A stretch of DNA of 64,000 nucleotides from Sesamum alatum (lineage: Eukaryota > Streptophyta > Magnoliopsida > Lamiales > Pedaliaceae), in contig JACGWO010000011.1 of NCBI GenBank assembly GCA_034509735.1, positions 12,371,866 to 12,435,865 on the forward strand, written 5' to 3'. This document shows, piece after piece, positions 22,596-34,499 of this stretch. Below the pieces are notes generated by a model. That model ran no database searches. It was given only the letters and a program-made list of their open reading frames with translations, and had not been told where the DNA came from. The stretch's first letter is position 1. Each line of letters starts with the position of its first letter. A program made the position numbers and the translations under genes.

Positions 22596-23423
22596 TTAAA
22601 GCGCAATACCAAATTTATTGGACAATAAACTCATAATTTTCTCCATCTTTTTAGTGTTGCGCTCTATTTGTCGTTTCATGGTCTCGTTTCCACGAAATAA
22701 CTTCTGTACCAACTCCGATTCATGGTGTTCCGATACTGGAGTGAGATTGATTGTTTTAGTCGAGACATGACAAGTATAAGTCCTTTCCTCCGAGCCTATC
22801 CCCCAAACTCGACCCGTCTTTGCTCCTCCAATTGCTTCCAACCATAGTTGTTGATCGTTAATCAATGTGCTCGAAGATGACTCCGGTAGACTTTGAGAAA
22901 CAATATTTTGATCATCACTCAACTTTTAAAAATTTTCATATACAATTAAGAATATTATAATTAGCAAATAATTTGAAAATAAATTAAATTATTTACTTTG
23001 ATTTCATTTTCAATAATATAAACTTACAACTGCATCCACACCTCTCGGACCAACTCAAGTGCCTTCTTTTCTTTTCTAACACTTCTCCAACTGCTCAATA
23101 AGTGTCGGCGGGAGATCGAGCGATTCCTCCTAACAAATTGTTAATAAACCAGAGATTGATCTTGAGTAAAAGAACCAATTATTATTTAGAAAATAAAAAA
23201 TAAATTATTTATATCTTACCAACTTCCATTTGTGTTTTGAAACAAAAGCAGAACCACCTCGATATATAGTAGATGTGGATGCAATGTTTGTTTGACGATT
23301 CATTTTATTAACTTGTGAGATGGCTTTAAATTTTGTATTAGCCCACTCTTTCTGCCATCCGGCCCAAATTTCATCGGACATCCAACAAGCTCTCGTATTG
23401 GTCTTCATACACTCCGACATCAC
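22596..23423 (-). pseudogene. Outer CACTA TNPA-like gene remnant
   Basis: Two exon-like pieces on the minus strand: 23,205-23,423 (WAGWQKEWANTKFKAISQ and the YRGGSAFVSKHK box) and 22,596-22,922 (QQLWLEAIGGAKTGRVWGIG, then a coiled-coil tail). The IGG.K.GR..G.G and Y.GGS motifs are typical of plant En/Spm second-gene proteins, which bind subterminal repeats in the studied En system. The inner element encodes the equivalent boxes at 24,755-25,745. No start codon or full exon set is present. Confidence 0.72.
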
Positions 23424-23589
23424 CTTCCTGGTGTCGCTACCGCAGATAACTGAGAGTGAGTTTCACTCCCAGCGTATAACGGCTGATCTGCAGCGCGCAC
23501 GACATTAAAAAACTTTTTAGACAATGCTCCTAAATTGTCAGTATTGTACTATACCCCATCATAACTAGAACTCGAACCAACCTCGTTGG

Positions 23590-23859
23590 GCATGTGATTG
23601 TTCGCTAGGATATGTCAAATCATTGAATACATCCCCCTGTGGATGAAATACAGGACCAACTGCATCAAACACCATCCTCTGATCCCAATTCAATTGCTCA
23701 TAGTTATTCCAATTTGTTGTTCAATCTGTAGAGTTGTCAGCTGACATTGGATGCTCACAATCCATTTGTATACACTCACCATGAGATGTCCAATTATAAT
23801 AATTTTTCTTAAAACCTTTCTTGTAGATGTCGTATGTCACCTCCTCCATGGATTTGTAT
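23590..23859 (-). pseudogene. Outer CACTA TNPD N-terminal fragment, part 2
   Basis: On the minus strand this reads KSMEEVTYDIYKKGFKKNYY then NWTSHGE and later DQRMVFDAVGP, the early part of tnp2 transposase (compare the inner element at 32,560-32,850). It continues the fragment at 33,897-34,060, from which it is separated by the inner CACTA. The rest of tnp2 is missing: the sequence to the left passes into the TNPA remnant. Confidence 0.72.
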
Positions 23860-23862
23860 TTA

Positions 23863-24600
23863 CACTACAAAAAATGCGGGAATTGAAACGGTAACAGGGA
23901 CAATTTTTTTAATTTTTGGAACGGTAAATAGTTCACTGGAACCTTTTGGACTGCAATTAGGAACGGTTGAGGAACGGGAGGCAATCCGTGGCAATAAGAG
24001 GCGATCCTAACAATTAGGAACGGTAACAAAGACACCGTTCCTATTTGGGAACGATTTTTGGCATATGTTTGGGGGTACCGTTCCTAATTACCTTTGTACG
24101 TATAAATTTATAATTTTTGCATTTGGAACACCTTATAAACTTTAGGAACGGTAGCATCAAAATTAAATCGCGCAATTGGGAACGGTAGTTAGAACACATT
24201 TTGGAATTGTCACCTTATGTTGCAGATACAATTTAGCATGGGGTCTGAAATATATGTAGGAACGGTAAGTTCTATAGATTAGGATCGGTAACTGGAATAT
24301 ATTTTGTCGCGTTCCTTAGCAACGGTTTTAGCACTCCAACTTTGGAATACCATTTTGGACCGATTTTTGGTATTTTCTTTAGAATGAAAGCCTAACCACG
24401 AAATAATTGATTGTGGAATACATTTAGGCACGGTACGTCCAGTCTTTAGGAACGCTTGGCTTCTATTTTTGGAATGGTTATTTCATCAGCATTGGGAACG
24501 GTAAGTTTTTTGAAACAGTCAAATATAGGAACGGTATTTGGCGCTGAAACGCCGTCTAAAGTACCGTTCCTAACAATGAATTATTAATTTTTTTATAGTA
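23863..24600. repeat. Inner CACTA left subterminal repeats
   Basis: More than a dozen ggaacggt-type motifs in both orientations, with variants such as ggatcggt and ggaatggt. In En/Spm, motifs of this kind are the TNPA binding sites needed for transposition; that role is inferred here from position. Confidence 0.85.
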
Positions 24601-24754
24601 ATAATTATTATCATTTAAATATAAATTAAATTATTAATAATATTTTGATATTATAATTAATATTTAAATATGAAAAAATACATAATTTAGAAATAAAAAT
24701 TATATTAAATACGAATATTATCCGATTTAATTACAAAAAAAATAACGAAATAAT

Positions 24755-26338
24755 CTATTTCTCGTCCCAATCGGCCTTGTCCATCTCGTCAATGTCTGGA
24801 AGGGTGGGGTCTCTAGGAGGTCGTGACGGGCCGGCGCCAGAGTGACTGGTCTGCATGGCCTTCATCATGCCCATCAGGTCCATCATCATCTCCTCGAGGC
24901 GAACCATCCGACCCTCCATGTTTGACGAAGGTGCTGGCTCTAGCGCGGGCGGTGGCGGTGGTGGTGGTGATGGCGAGGTAACGATCTGGCTGAGACCCAG
25001 GGCCTCAGAACCAAGACCAGATATTCGGCCCTTGTTCTTGCCCCCAATGCAAGCCAACCACATCTGCTGCTCGGTCTGCGCCACCGAGCCCTCTGATTCG
25101 GAAGCAGGATCCCCAGGATTGCACAGGGCCGGAGACTGATGATCCTCCATCATCTTTCTGGAACATCTCCTGCAAAAATAATTAGAATAAATTAGAAAAT
25201 TTTCAAACATTGTAAAAATAAACTAGAATGTATTAAGTAAAACTTACCGCCACCTCCGCGGCCCTCACCCCGCTCCAGCCGCCGTCGGTCTTCTTCTTGT
25301 ACCATCTGGAGAATAACTCCATCTGCTTCACTGACCGGCTGAGCTGCTCCTCCTGTAAAAAGAAATGGGAAACAGTTATTACCATTTTAATTTAATATTA
25401 ATAAATAATTGAAATAACATTAAATCTCTTACCAATTTCCGCTTGTGCATACCGACGGAGACAGATCCCCCGCGGTACACGGTACCGGATGCGGCTGGGT
25501 TGGCGTTTCGATTCGCCTTGTTCTTCGCGCACTCCTCCTTGAACTCCGAGGAGTCCTAGTACAGGAGGAGCTGCCGCCAGACCTCGTTCGCCAGCCATAG
25601 AGGCTTCTGCAGGGACCGTCTGGTGAGGACGAACTTCTTCCTGAGAAGCTTTCCCACCCAAACGTGGAAGATCTTGAACATCGACTCGTCGTCGGCGTCC
25701 CACCAATACGTAATCTGTATTAAAATATATATATATATATATCATAACTTAGATTGTTAAAATATTTAAAAATAAAAAATTGATTGTCGTTACCTTCAAA
25801 CTCTCAAACCAGAAATGCTGGTGCTCTGGCGGCACCTTGCGCAAACTGCCCCAAGGATGGGGATAGTGTCCTCGCACGACCGCGTACATGCGCTCGTGGA
25901 TCTTCTGATCAGAACTAAAATTATAAATTAATTAGTATGACATAAAAATATTAATTTAAATTATAAAAAAAAGTTTTAAAAATGTAAATATCCCTCGCAT
26001 CGGTGAGTGTGATGTATTGCCGCGCGGATGGTGGTGGGAGTGGTGGGGCCGGTGGGGGTGGTGGTGGTGGGGCGGCCCATGGACGGGCCGGATCGACCAC
26101 TGGTGCGATAGTGGATGGTCTATCACGCTCCTCGATGGGTGCAGCGGTAAACGCACCGGGCTGCTGATCCGGAGTAGGTGGTGCGGGTGCCTACTCTGCC
26201 GGTGGTGGTGGGGCGGTGGTGGTCGGAACACTTCTTCCCCATCCTGGGAAGCAATACCGGCCGACGGTATGGCCGGTGAGCCGCGACCGCGGCCACATCC
26301 ACCTCCTCGAGGTGGGAAATCCCGACCAGACAAGATCT
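24755..26338 (-). pseudogene. Inner CACTA TNPA-like gene (multi-exon)
   Basis: Minus-strand exons can be followed: about 26,338-25,990 (SGRDFPPRGGGCGRGRGSP, then a Pro-rich stretch), 25,920-25,790 (YAVVRGHYPHPWGS, WFESLKV), 25,715-25,430 (ESMFKIFHVWVGKLLRKKF, EVWRQLLLY, then YRGGSVSVGMHK), 25,353-25,249 (MELFSRWYKKKTDGGW) and 25,170-24,755 (QQMWLACIGGKNKGRISGLG, a Pro run and a coiled-coil tail ending DKADWDEK). Boundaries are approximate from frames and GT/AG signals. One in-frame TAG lies near 25,557, where related proteins have Trp. Family proteins bind the subterminal motifs and act with TNPD. No ATG fits the 26,333 exon, so a start further upstream is likely. Confidence 0.75.
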
Positions 26339-27659
26339 ACAATTTTTTTAAAAAATATTAGTCGTATAAATTTGAAAAATACGACTGCAAACTAAATCCT
26401 AAAAGTATATACTATGTCCCAAAATTAATACTAAAAATTTTCCTACAATATTGACTAAACCCTCATATTTTTCTTATATATGAATACTAAATCCCAAAAT
26501 ATTTCCCTAAAAATTGCACTAAATACTTCTATTTTTCTATATATATTTATACTAAATACCATAATTTTACCCTAAAATTGCACTAAATACCAATATTTGC
26601 TCGAATTACCCAAATTTTCTTCAATTTCAGAAAATTAACAAATTTCATATATTATGAGTAAATTTTCTTAAAAATTACAGAAAATTCTTAACATATTTTT
26701 GAAATTTATAGAAAAAGACAAAACTATATAGGAAAATCACAAAAAAAAAATTAAAATTACATAATATTTTTCTGAAATTACAGAAAATTTTAAGAAATTT
26801 TCAGAATTTTCATAATTTTGGAAATTTACAAAAAAATTCAGAATTTTTTAAAAAATTTTTAAAATTACAGATTTTCTGAATTTTCAGTTTTTTTGAATTA
26901 TAAGCTTTTTAAAAAATTCAAATTTCCAGATTTTTAAAAAAATACAAATTTCCAGATTCCTAAAAAATTCAAATTTCCAGATTTTCAAAAAAAAATACAA
27001 ATTTCCAGATTTTAAAAAAATACGAATTTCCATATTTTCTGAATTTTCATAAATTACATAAATATACCCAAATTACAGAAATAGTAAATTTTCAGATTTT
27101 CAAAAAATACAATTTTTCAGATTTTTCACATTAAATTTTCTGTTTTATATTTTCAGATGTAAAACAGAATTTCTTTTTAAAATTTTTAATAATATTAGAA
27201 AATAATATCCTATATTCCATCAAATTTACAGAAATTTGATTAAAATTCAAAAAATTAACCACAAAATTACCATAAATTACCTACAATTATATAAAATTAA
27301 TAAACTACATTACATTCACAAAAATTACTCAATTGCAAAAATTACATAATTACATAAATTACACAGTTACAAACTTACAGGAAATAATATCATATATTCC
27401 AGAAATTACAAAAAATTTACAGAAAATTACAACATAATATCCTATATCCTACAAAAAATTACCATAAACTTTTCAGAATATTACAGAAAAATACGACAAC
27501 TAACAGAATTTACAGATTACTCCCCTAACTAAACGGAAATTACAGAAAATTCCCTAACTATTCAAAAATTACAGACAAAAATGACAAAAAATTACAACCA
27601 AATTCTTACATGCATTTCCAAAAAACAAAAACAAAAAAAAGAAAATTAAAAGTAGGGTT
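26339..27659 (-). other. AT-rich probable first intron of inner TNPA
   Basis: About 1.3 kb of sequence rich in A and T with many repeats of atttccagatttt and aaattacagaaaatt. It ends on the minus strand with a pyrimidine-poor but AG-terminated boundary at about 26,339. No ORF. The intron assignment is inferred from position between the GC-rich leader and the first recognised TNPA exon. Confidence 0.45.
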
Positions 27660-27990
27660 TTTGAAAACCCTACTTGGTACGATGACGGCGGAGGCTGCGC
27701 CTGAAGCGGCAGAGGCTGGCGGGGGCAGAAAGAGCTGCGACAACAGCGACTGACGCGGGGGATGGCGGCGGGGGCACTGGCGGCTGTGGGGGGGGGGGCA
27801 CTAACACAGGCAATGGCGGCAGGTAGAGGCAGCTGTGGCGAGGGCGCTGGCGGCGGAGGCAGAGGCATCGGTGGGAGAGTGAGATTGAGGGGGAAAGAGA
27901 GATTGAGAGGGAGAGTGAGAGTAAAAGGAAGAGGGAGAGGCAGAAAATGGGTAAAAATCGGCCAAGGGTTGAATTTATATTAGAATGTTG
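27660..27990 (-). other. GC-rich leader, probable first exon or 5'UTR of TNPA
   Basis: A sharp GC-rich island in AT-rich surroundings; the plus strand is purine-rich (gagagtgagagt, ggaagagg) and has an 11-G run near 27,790. On the minus strand it gives a Pro/Ala-rich frame (PPPPAPSPQLPLPAAIA) with no family resemblance. Lying just after the motif array at 28.0-29.3 kb, it may be the transcribed leader of TNPA. Confidence 0.4.
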
Positions 27991-27999
27991 GAACGGTCA

Positions 28000-29270
28000 A
28001 ATTTTGTAGTGACCGTTCCTAAGACCAGTCCAAGTTACAAATACAACGTCGCTTTGCTATTAAAACGACAACGTTTTAAGAATATTACTCATAATAAACT
28101 TACTAGGAATGGTCATGTAAAATGTCCTATGTTACAGGTACCGTTCCTATTTACAAAAATGACGTCGTTTGTTTACCTGTACATAGTAACCGTTCCTATT
28201 TCTATATAGAACCGTTCCTATATGTATTGCAATTTTTTTGGGATTTTCTTAGTTAATAAATATAAATTAAGAAAAACACGTTTCGAACACTCATATGATT
28301 GAATAAAGATATACAATTGGGTATTTAAAAAATTTGAAAATATATAGTAAATTCCCAAAAATAGACACACGTTCACAATATGAAGTATATTTGTATATTT
28401 ATGTTTGTTAGTATTTCATAGATGTAACCAGCATCCTATATTGTTGTACTGCACGGCATAATCAGATCGTGAAAATTCCAATCAGACCGTTAGATATGAT
28501 ATAACACACAAAAGAATACATTATATGTCGTTTTGAAATATTTCGGTGTGCGGATCTCGAGGTATCGTATCCGGTCAGTATTCATCGTAACAAAAATAGA
28601 TGCATCCTTAAATCTGGGTTGCTGATTGAAAATCAAACGGTTGGACATCAATTCATATCCATAACCTTGTATGTGTTAAAAAATAGTGTTGATCCGGCTG
28701 ACGGATGTTGAGATATCGGACCAATTGGTTGGAAACGTAATACTAGGAACGGTCACCTAATAGACAAGGTGTTCCCAATACCGTTCCTAATGGAAAGGAC
28801 GATGTCGTTTTAATGCACGCACATATTTACCATTCCTATTAACATTTGGAACGGTCGTTTATAAACTGACTGGTCCAATAGTTGAATTTCCCACCAATTT
28901 TTCATTGGCCGCCAAAATGAAATATTGTACCTCAAATAGGAACGGTACAGATAAATATGGACCGTTCCTAATTCAAATTTTCCTCATTTTTTTTAATTAG
29001 GCGCCATATTTGAAATATTGTACCTCAAATAGGAATGGTCCCGGTAAATATGGACCGTTCCTAATTCAAATTTCCCTCATTTTTTCTAATTAGCCGCAAT
29101 ATTTGAAAATTGTACCTTAAAATAGGAACGGTCCTGATAAATTTTAACTGTTCCTGATTCAAATTTCTCTCATTTTTTTTGTTTGGCAACTATTCAAATA
29201 GTTGTACCTGTATTAGGAACGGTGGTTAGAATAAAATATCCGTTCCTATTTTTAAAATTTATTCTGATTT
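28000..29270. repeat. Internal array of CACTA terminal motifs between TNPD and TNPA
   Basis: The ggaacggt/accgttcc motif seen at both termini recurs here many times. From about 28,905 to 29,270 it forms about four tandem units of roughly 92 bp. Each unit holds a facing pair (ataggaacggt, then gaccgttcctaattcaaa) followed by a ctcattttttt stretch. Another cluster lies at 27,990-28,225. The array sits upstream of TNPA and downstream of TNPD on the minus strand, so it is a candidate promoter region bound by TNPA; this is inference. Confidence 0.7.
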
Positions 29271-29383
29271 CTTAGAATAATCAAAATACATCTATCGAAT
29301 ACAATTTTTACAATAACTGTAATAAAAAATTTACAGAAATTTTTTGGAAAATTCAATAAGTCTCTTCATCGGACTCAGCCTCA

Positions 29384-32300
29384 TCAAAAGCTATCTTCAT
29401 CTTCATCTTCGGATTCACTGTCTGGCGAGCGCGATGACCCTGCTCCATGATCAACGATCAATTGTATTCCCGTTGGGTCATGCAGTTCAAAGGTTTGGTT
29501 ATCTATTACAACATCTGGATTAGGTACGACTTCATCCATCTAATAGGCGACCTCGGTCCATCGCAAGTCATCGATTACTCTTCGAGCCTTGATTTTGCAA
29601 ACAACTTTCCAGTCGACTTTGTCCTTCTTCATGCTCGAGTAATCCGCGTAGTAGACTTGTACTGCTTGTTGTGCCAGTATGAATGGTTCATTCTTTTGGT
29701 AGAGCTTTTTGAAGTTGACATCAACGACGTTATAATGAGGGTGTATCTTCATGCCTCTGACCGGATCGATCCAACGACAATTAAATAGTACAATGTGCAT
29801 GTTTGGAATTAGTGGTAATCTAGCTGAATTATCTCTTCCAAAATTTCATAGAAGCCAGAATCTGTGTCTGTATATGATGAGCTTTCGACATAAACACCAC
29901 AATTCATTGTTGACTTCCCGATATTGTGACGTTCAATGTGAAAATTGAAACCATTGACGAAGTAAGACGGGTATGTCGTCACTTCTGCTCTTGGCCCCAA
30001 TAATGCAACTTCAACAATTCGTCGTTTGTGTGATTCAATTCGGGTTTCACCTGTAATTAATCATATATACAAAAATTGAAATAATTGATTACAAATTAAT
30101 GAGCATATCGCATTTACAAGAAATCGATGATACTTACACGAGCCTTGAACCAATCTTTGAATTGTGTCATCACTAGTTGATCAATTATCGGGTCCTCCGA
30201 ATTGTGTTTCTCGAACAGTTCATTCAAGAATGACCTGTTATAGTAAAATTGATAGTTATAAATATACATGTAATTGAAATTGAAATGATTCATACGAGAT
30301 AATTACGTTTGTATAAGACACTTACTCGTAGTACGGTGCAACTACTTCACAAGTACACAAGACGTATGTCTCGATAGCATGAAGTTCCTCGCCGCTCAGC
30401 CATTTCTTCTTCGAGGCTCCACTTGCTCGGCCTGGATAATTGAAAATGGACCGAACTATTCGATCGTCGTTGCTCGTGAGATAATCGTTCCGACCGGGTC
30501 TGTTTCGCTTGCAGAGAATGTGTGGTTCGAAGTAGTGAGAGAAGAAAAGTTCGATTTCTTCGACAATATAAGCCTCTACAATTGACGCCTCGACGTGTGC
30601 TTTGTTTTTCACATTTTTCTTCAAATCACGTAGGAATCTATTCATACGACAATTTATTAAAATGCAAATAATAAATATATATTTAACAGTATTTATTTAA
30701 TTACCTTTCAAATGGGTACATCCACATGTATTGCCGGGGCCCCAACGCGCGCTTCATATGGAAGGTGAACAATTAGATGCTCCATTGAGTCGAAAAAGAA
30801 GGAGGAAAAATTTTCTCGAGGTTGCACAGGATGACGGCTACACTATCTTCCAATTCTTTTACCTTGGCCACATCTAGTGTTGTTGAGCATAGGATCTGGA
30901 ATAGAAGGCTCACTTCCGTCAAGACCCCCCCACACGTGCTCTGGAAGCATTTCACGGAAGGCAATCGGAATCAATTTCTGCATGAATACATGACAATCAT
31001 GGCTCTTCATGCCGTGCATCCTCAACTCCTTCAGGTCGACGCAACGGGCAAAGTTAGAGGCATACCCATCAGGAAACCTAAGACAACGAATCCACTCATA
31101 TATCTTCTTCTTCTGCTTCTTCGTCAGTGTATATACCGCCTTGGGCATCACTTCGGTCTCCTTTCGTCCACCTCAAGCTTCGACCGATTACATATGATCT
31201 TCAGATCCTTCTGTGCATTCAGATTGTCCTTCGTTTTTCCCTTGATGTCCATCAAAGTATTGAATATATTATCGAACACATTCTTCTCAATATGCATGAC
31301 ATCAAGATTGTGTCGTATCAGATACGTCCCCCAGTATTCAAGCTCCCAGAATACGCTTTTCTTCGTCCACTTATGGTCGACACCGTAGCCTTCCGGTTCA
31401 CTCAACGGTTGTTCGACAGCCACACTAAATGCATCGACACGAGTTCGGATCTGTTCTCTAGTCAGCCTCGGACGTGCAACCTTCCTCTCCATTCGATTTT
31501 TAATGAAGGCGTTCTTGTTCCTGCGATAAGGATAAATCAGTGGTAGGAATTGCCTGTGGCAGGCAAAATAGCATGCCTTCCAATAAGCAGGAAGATCGTT
31601 TACTGTCCACGTCAATGCGGCATGCATCATGAATGCCTGGTTTATCACAGTATCGTGCATACGTACACCCACATGCCATAAATTCTGCAACTCCTCGATC
31701 AACGGCTCCAAGTAGACATCGATAAGACGTTTGGGATTCGATGGGCCAGGGATCACCATCGTTAAGAACATATACTCAGACTTCATGCACATTCCCGGTG
31801 GGAGATTGTACGGTGTAAGTATCACAAGCCAACATGAGTAAGTTTTACCATACTGGCCGTGCGGTGCAAACCCATCCGTGCACAATCCAAGTCTAACATT
31901 TCTCGGCTTAGCTGCAAAATCAGGATACGTTCGGTCAAAATGCTTCCAAGCCTCTGCATCGGACGGATAACACATGGATCCTTCCTCCGTCTGATGGCTC
32001 GCATGCCAAGTCATATGCTCTGCTGTGGCCTCCGACGCATACAACCTCTACAGCCGAGGGGTAATCGGTAGATACCTAAGAATGACATATGGGGACTTCT
32101 TGTGTTTAGGATTTCTGTCCCTGGTGGGCTTGTACCTAGCGTCTGCATAAAACTTGCAATATTCCAAATCAATATCGTCCTTCCAGTACAACATGTAACC
32201 GTTTTTGCAAGCATCGATCTTCTGAACTGGTAAACCCAATTCTCTTATTAATTTCTTCGTATTGTAATAATCGGCGGGGAAAGTGTGATCGCGGGGCATT

Positions 32301-32980
32301 ACAGTATCAGCCCACTGGCATAACCGATCATATGTATGCTCGGAAAAACCCCCTTCGGCCTTGATATTCACCAAAGCGGCAATTGACGCCAACTGAGAGG
32401 TGGTGCAGCTGTTCCACAACGGTTGGTCCGCAACATGAACTACATCAGAAAAACGGTCTAACAAGCCAGATACATAATCATAGGGCCCCAAATCGTAATA
32501 TGAATTAGGACCCACATCAGATGGACAATACCGAATACCATCATCAGTCGGTCCCTCCTGGTTGTACGAAGACCAGAATGACGGCCCGGCGGCATCGAAT
32601 ACCATCCTTTGCGCCTAATCCATCTGAGCCGCATCACCCAATTGCGAACTACCCTCCTCCTGAACGAGTGGCGTTTGCTGCTGCTGCACAGGGGGCGCTG
32701 TCAATGCTTCAAAGTATTCCTGCACCCTTTCCTCACCATGCGAAGTCCAATTGTAATACTCTGGCATAAACCCTTTCATACACAAATCAAATTTTACCTC
32801 GTCTGGTGTATTGAACCATTCGTTTTTGCACTTCCGGCAGGGACACTTAATCTTGTCCCCATCCATATATGCACGCTGAGACTGGGCCAATTGTAAAATG
32901 TTGTAACACCATCCTCAAACTCCGACGTCACACCCAGGACGTCTCGATCATACATCCATTTCCTCAACTGTCTTAACATG
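29384..32980 (-). pseudogene. Inner CACTA TNPD (tnp2) transposase gene
   Basis: The tnp2 family transposase reads almost throughout on the minus strand. Segments: KWMYDRDVLG (start near 32,980), YMDGDKIKCPCRKCKN and YYNWTSHGEE (about 32,740-32,870), MVFDAAGPSFW (32,605), KNGYMLYWKDD (near 32,190), then the catalytic region with RLGLCTDGFAPHGQYGKTYS, PGPSNPKRLIDVYLEPLIEE and LDVMHIEKNVFDNI down to 31,150. After it come KSHDCHVFMQKLIPIA (DUF4218 region), GRNDYLTSNDDRIVR, YPSYFVNGFNFH and FNCRWIDPVRGMK (DUF4216 region), ending in an acidic tail and TGA at 29,384-29,386. TAG stops interrupt at 32,615 and 32,048. Frameshifts lie near 32,889, 31,165 and a 7-C run at 30,924-30,930. Several introns separate the 3' exons. 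It would cut CACTA ends if intact. Confidence 0.9.
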
Positions 32981-33239
32981 ATTGGTCCTACGTATAATTC
33001 ACAACAGTACTCAATTAAATGACGAGAGTATATTCTATATATATATATATATATATATACAAAAATAATAGAATTTTGCATACTTACCTGAGCAAAACAC
33101 CTATCAATATCAATGCAAAAAATTCACGCTCGGTAATTGATATGTTTTCGATTTTCCGTATAAAGAATCAAGGGGGGAGTTACAACAAAATGTGTTGGAG
33201 AGTAATTATAAGAATAATGACAAAGAAGGGGGACATATA

Positions 33240-33893
33240 TATAGAAAATATTGGAACGGACATTGGGATATTATTTGGAACACAAAACTAGCCGTTGTTT
33301 CAGCTTTAGGAACGGTCTCAGGAGGGGTAACAGGAACGCTAATATTACCGCTGTAATATAGCCGTTAGCGCATATTAGAAACGGTATGAGGCACACCAAA
33401 AAGGACCGTTCCTAATTGGAGTACAATTGGGAACGGTAATTGTAACACTATTGCACTTACTATATACCCACAATTTGGAACGGTAATTGCATTATATTTT
33501 TTTCCATGGCGTAAAAGGGTCTTCTGTAGGACTACATGTTGGAACGTTCAGTCCACCGGTCCAAATAGACCCGGCCATTGGAACCCATATAGCAACAGTA
33601 AGTGTTCCCGGTCGACAAACCGTTTCAAATTTCTCACATGTGTTCCAAATTGAAGTCCAAAATATATCAGGTCCCTTTTAGGAACGGTTGTAGGTGTACA
33701 AATTGGCTCACCTATGTTGGCACTCTAATAGGAACAGTCGAGCCGTTCCTATTAATTTGTATTACAATTAGCACGACTGTGACGTCATCAATGGTTTACT
33801 GTTCCACAATTGTTCCTTCTACCATTCCTTGTTGGAACGGTAACTAGAACGGTCGTATTTTACCCGTTCCTATTCCCACATTTTTTTGTAGTG
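33240..33893. repeat. Inner CACTA right subterminal repeats
   Basis: Around twenty ggaacggt or accgttcc motifs and variants in both orientations up to the right end. It mirrors 23863-24600 and flanks the TNPD start. Confidence 0.85.
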
Positions 33894-33896
33894 TTA

Positions 33897-34060
33897 ATAC
33901 ACTACATGGAAAATGAATTTTCTCCCCATCCATAAAATCATGATATGTTTTTGTCCAATCTATAAATTCAATGACCTCATCTATAAACTCTTTTGTACGA
34001 TGACGATTACCGGGTACATTCTTCTCATACTTTCACTGTCTCAATTCTCTCAACATGTTG
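33897..34060 (-). pseudogene. Outer CACTA TNPD N-terminal fragment, part 1
   Basis: Minus strand: MLREL, KYEKNVPGNRHRTKEFIDEV, IEFID, then FMDGEKIHFPC, the first conserved part of tnp2. It stops at the inner CACTA insertion and continues at 23,859, one base out of frame across the junction. Confidence 0.7.
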
Positions 34061-34499
34061 TTCTAAAATAAACAAATATTATACATATTCATTTACATAC
34101 ATAACAAACTAAAAATTCCAAGAGTAAAATGAATATATATAAATAAACTAGTAAATATTTTGTACTAACCTTAATGTAACTCAGCTAAATGTCCGAATGT
34201 GTGACTCGTTGCAGTAACGTGATTATTAACGGTCTAATGCAAAGATAAGATTAAAAAATCGATTGAGTACAAGGAGAGAAGAGGAAGAAGTTGTTATGGA
34301 CGATTATAAAAATAAGTGTGAGTAGAATGAAGATTTTCTTATATTACACTTTTTACAACGGGATTTGCAACGGATTTTTACCATGTATTGATATCACCGT
34401 TGCAAAGTTCATTGCAAAATAGAGATTTTTAAAATAGTTGATTACAGTTGTCACAAACATATTGCAACAAAATCGGTTATAAAGACCGTTGCAAATCCA

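Larger units (their letters stand above)
23863..33893 (-). mobile_element. Inner CACTA/En-Spm element with TNPD and TNPA
   Basis: Ends CACTACAAAAAATGCGGGAA and the inverse CACTACAAAAAAATGTGGGAA are flanked by TTA on both sides (23860-23862 and 33894-33896). It is about 10.0 kb. Subterminal ggaacggt/accgttcc motifs occupy both ends and also the middle. On the minus strand it carries TNPD (tnp2 plus DUF4218 and DUF4216-type regions) and then TNPA. Both genes have stops or frameshifts, so it is probably not autonomous now. It is inserted within the TNPD remnant of the outer element. Confidence 0.92.

Noticed and set aside
23863..24600. Regularly recurring short motif, at first sight CRISPR-like
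   Set aside because: The motif occurs in both orientations at irregular spacing next to a CACTACAAAA end. It is CACTA subterminal sequence in a plant genome.
26017..26361. Trp/Gly-rich plus-strand ORF
   Set aside because: Shadow of the Pro-rich TNPA exon on the minus strand; low complexity.
27569..27868. Pro/Ala-rich minus-strand ORF
   Set aside because: Composition follows the GC-rich leader and no family motif is present. Kept only as a possible untranslated leader.
30822..31546. Plus-strand ORFs of up to 188 codons
   Set aside because: They lie opposite the TNPD gene and only its minus-strand frames carry tnp2/DUF4218 motifs.
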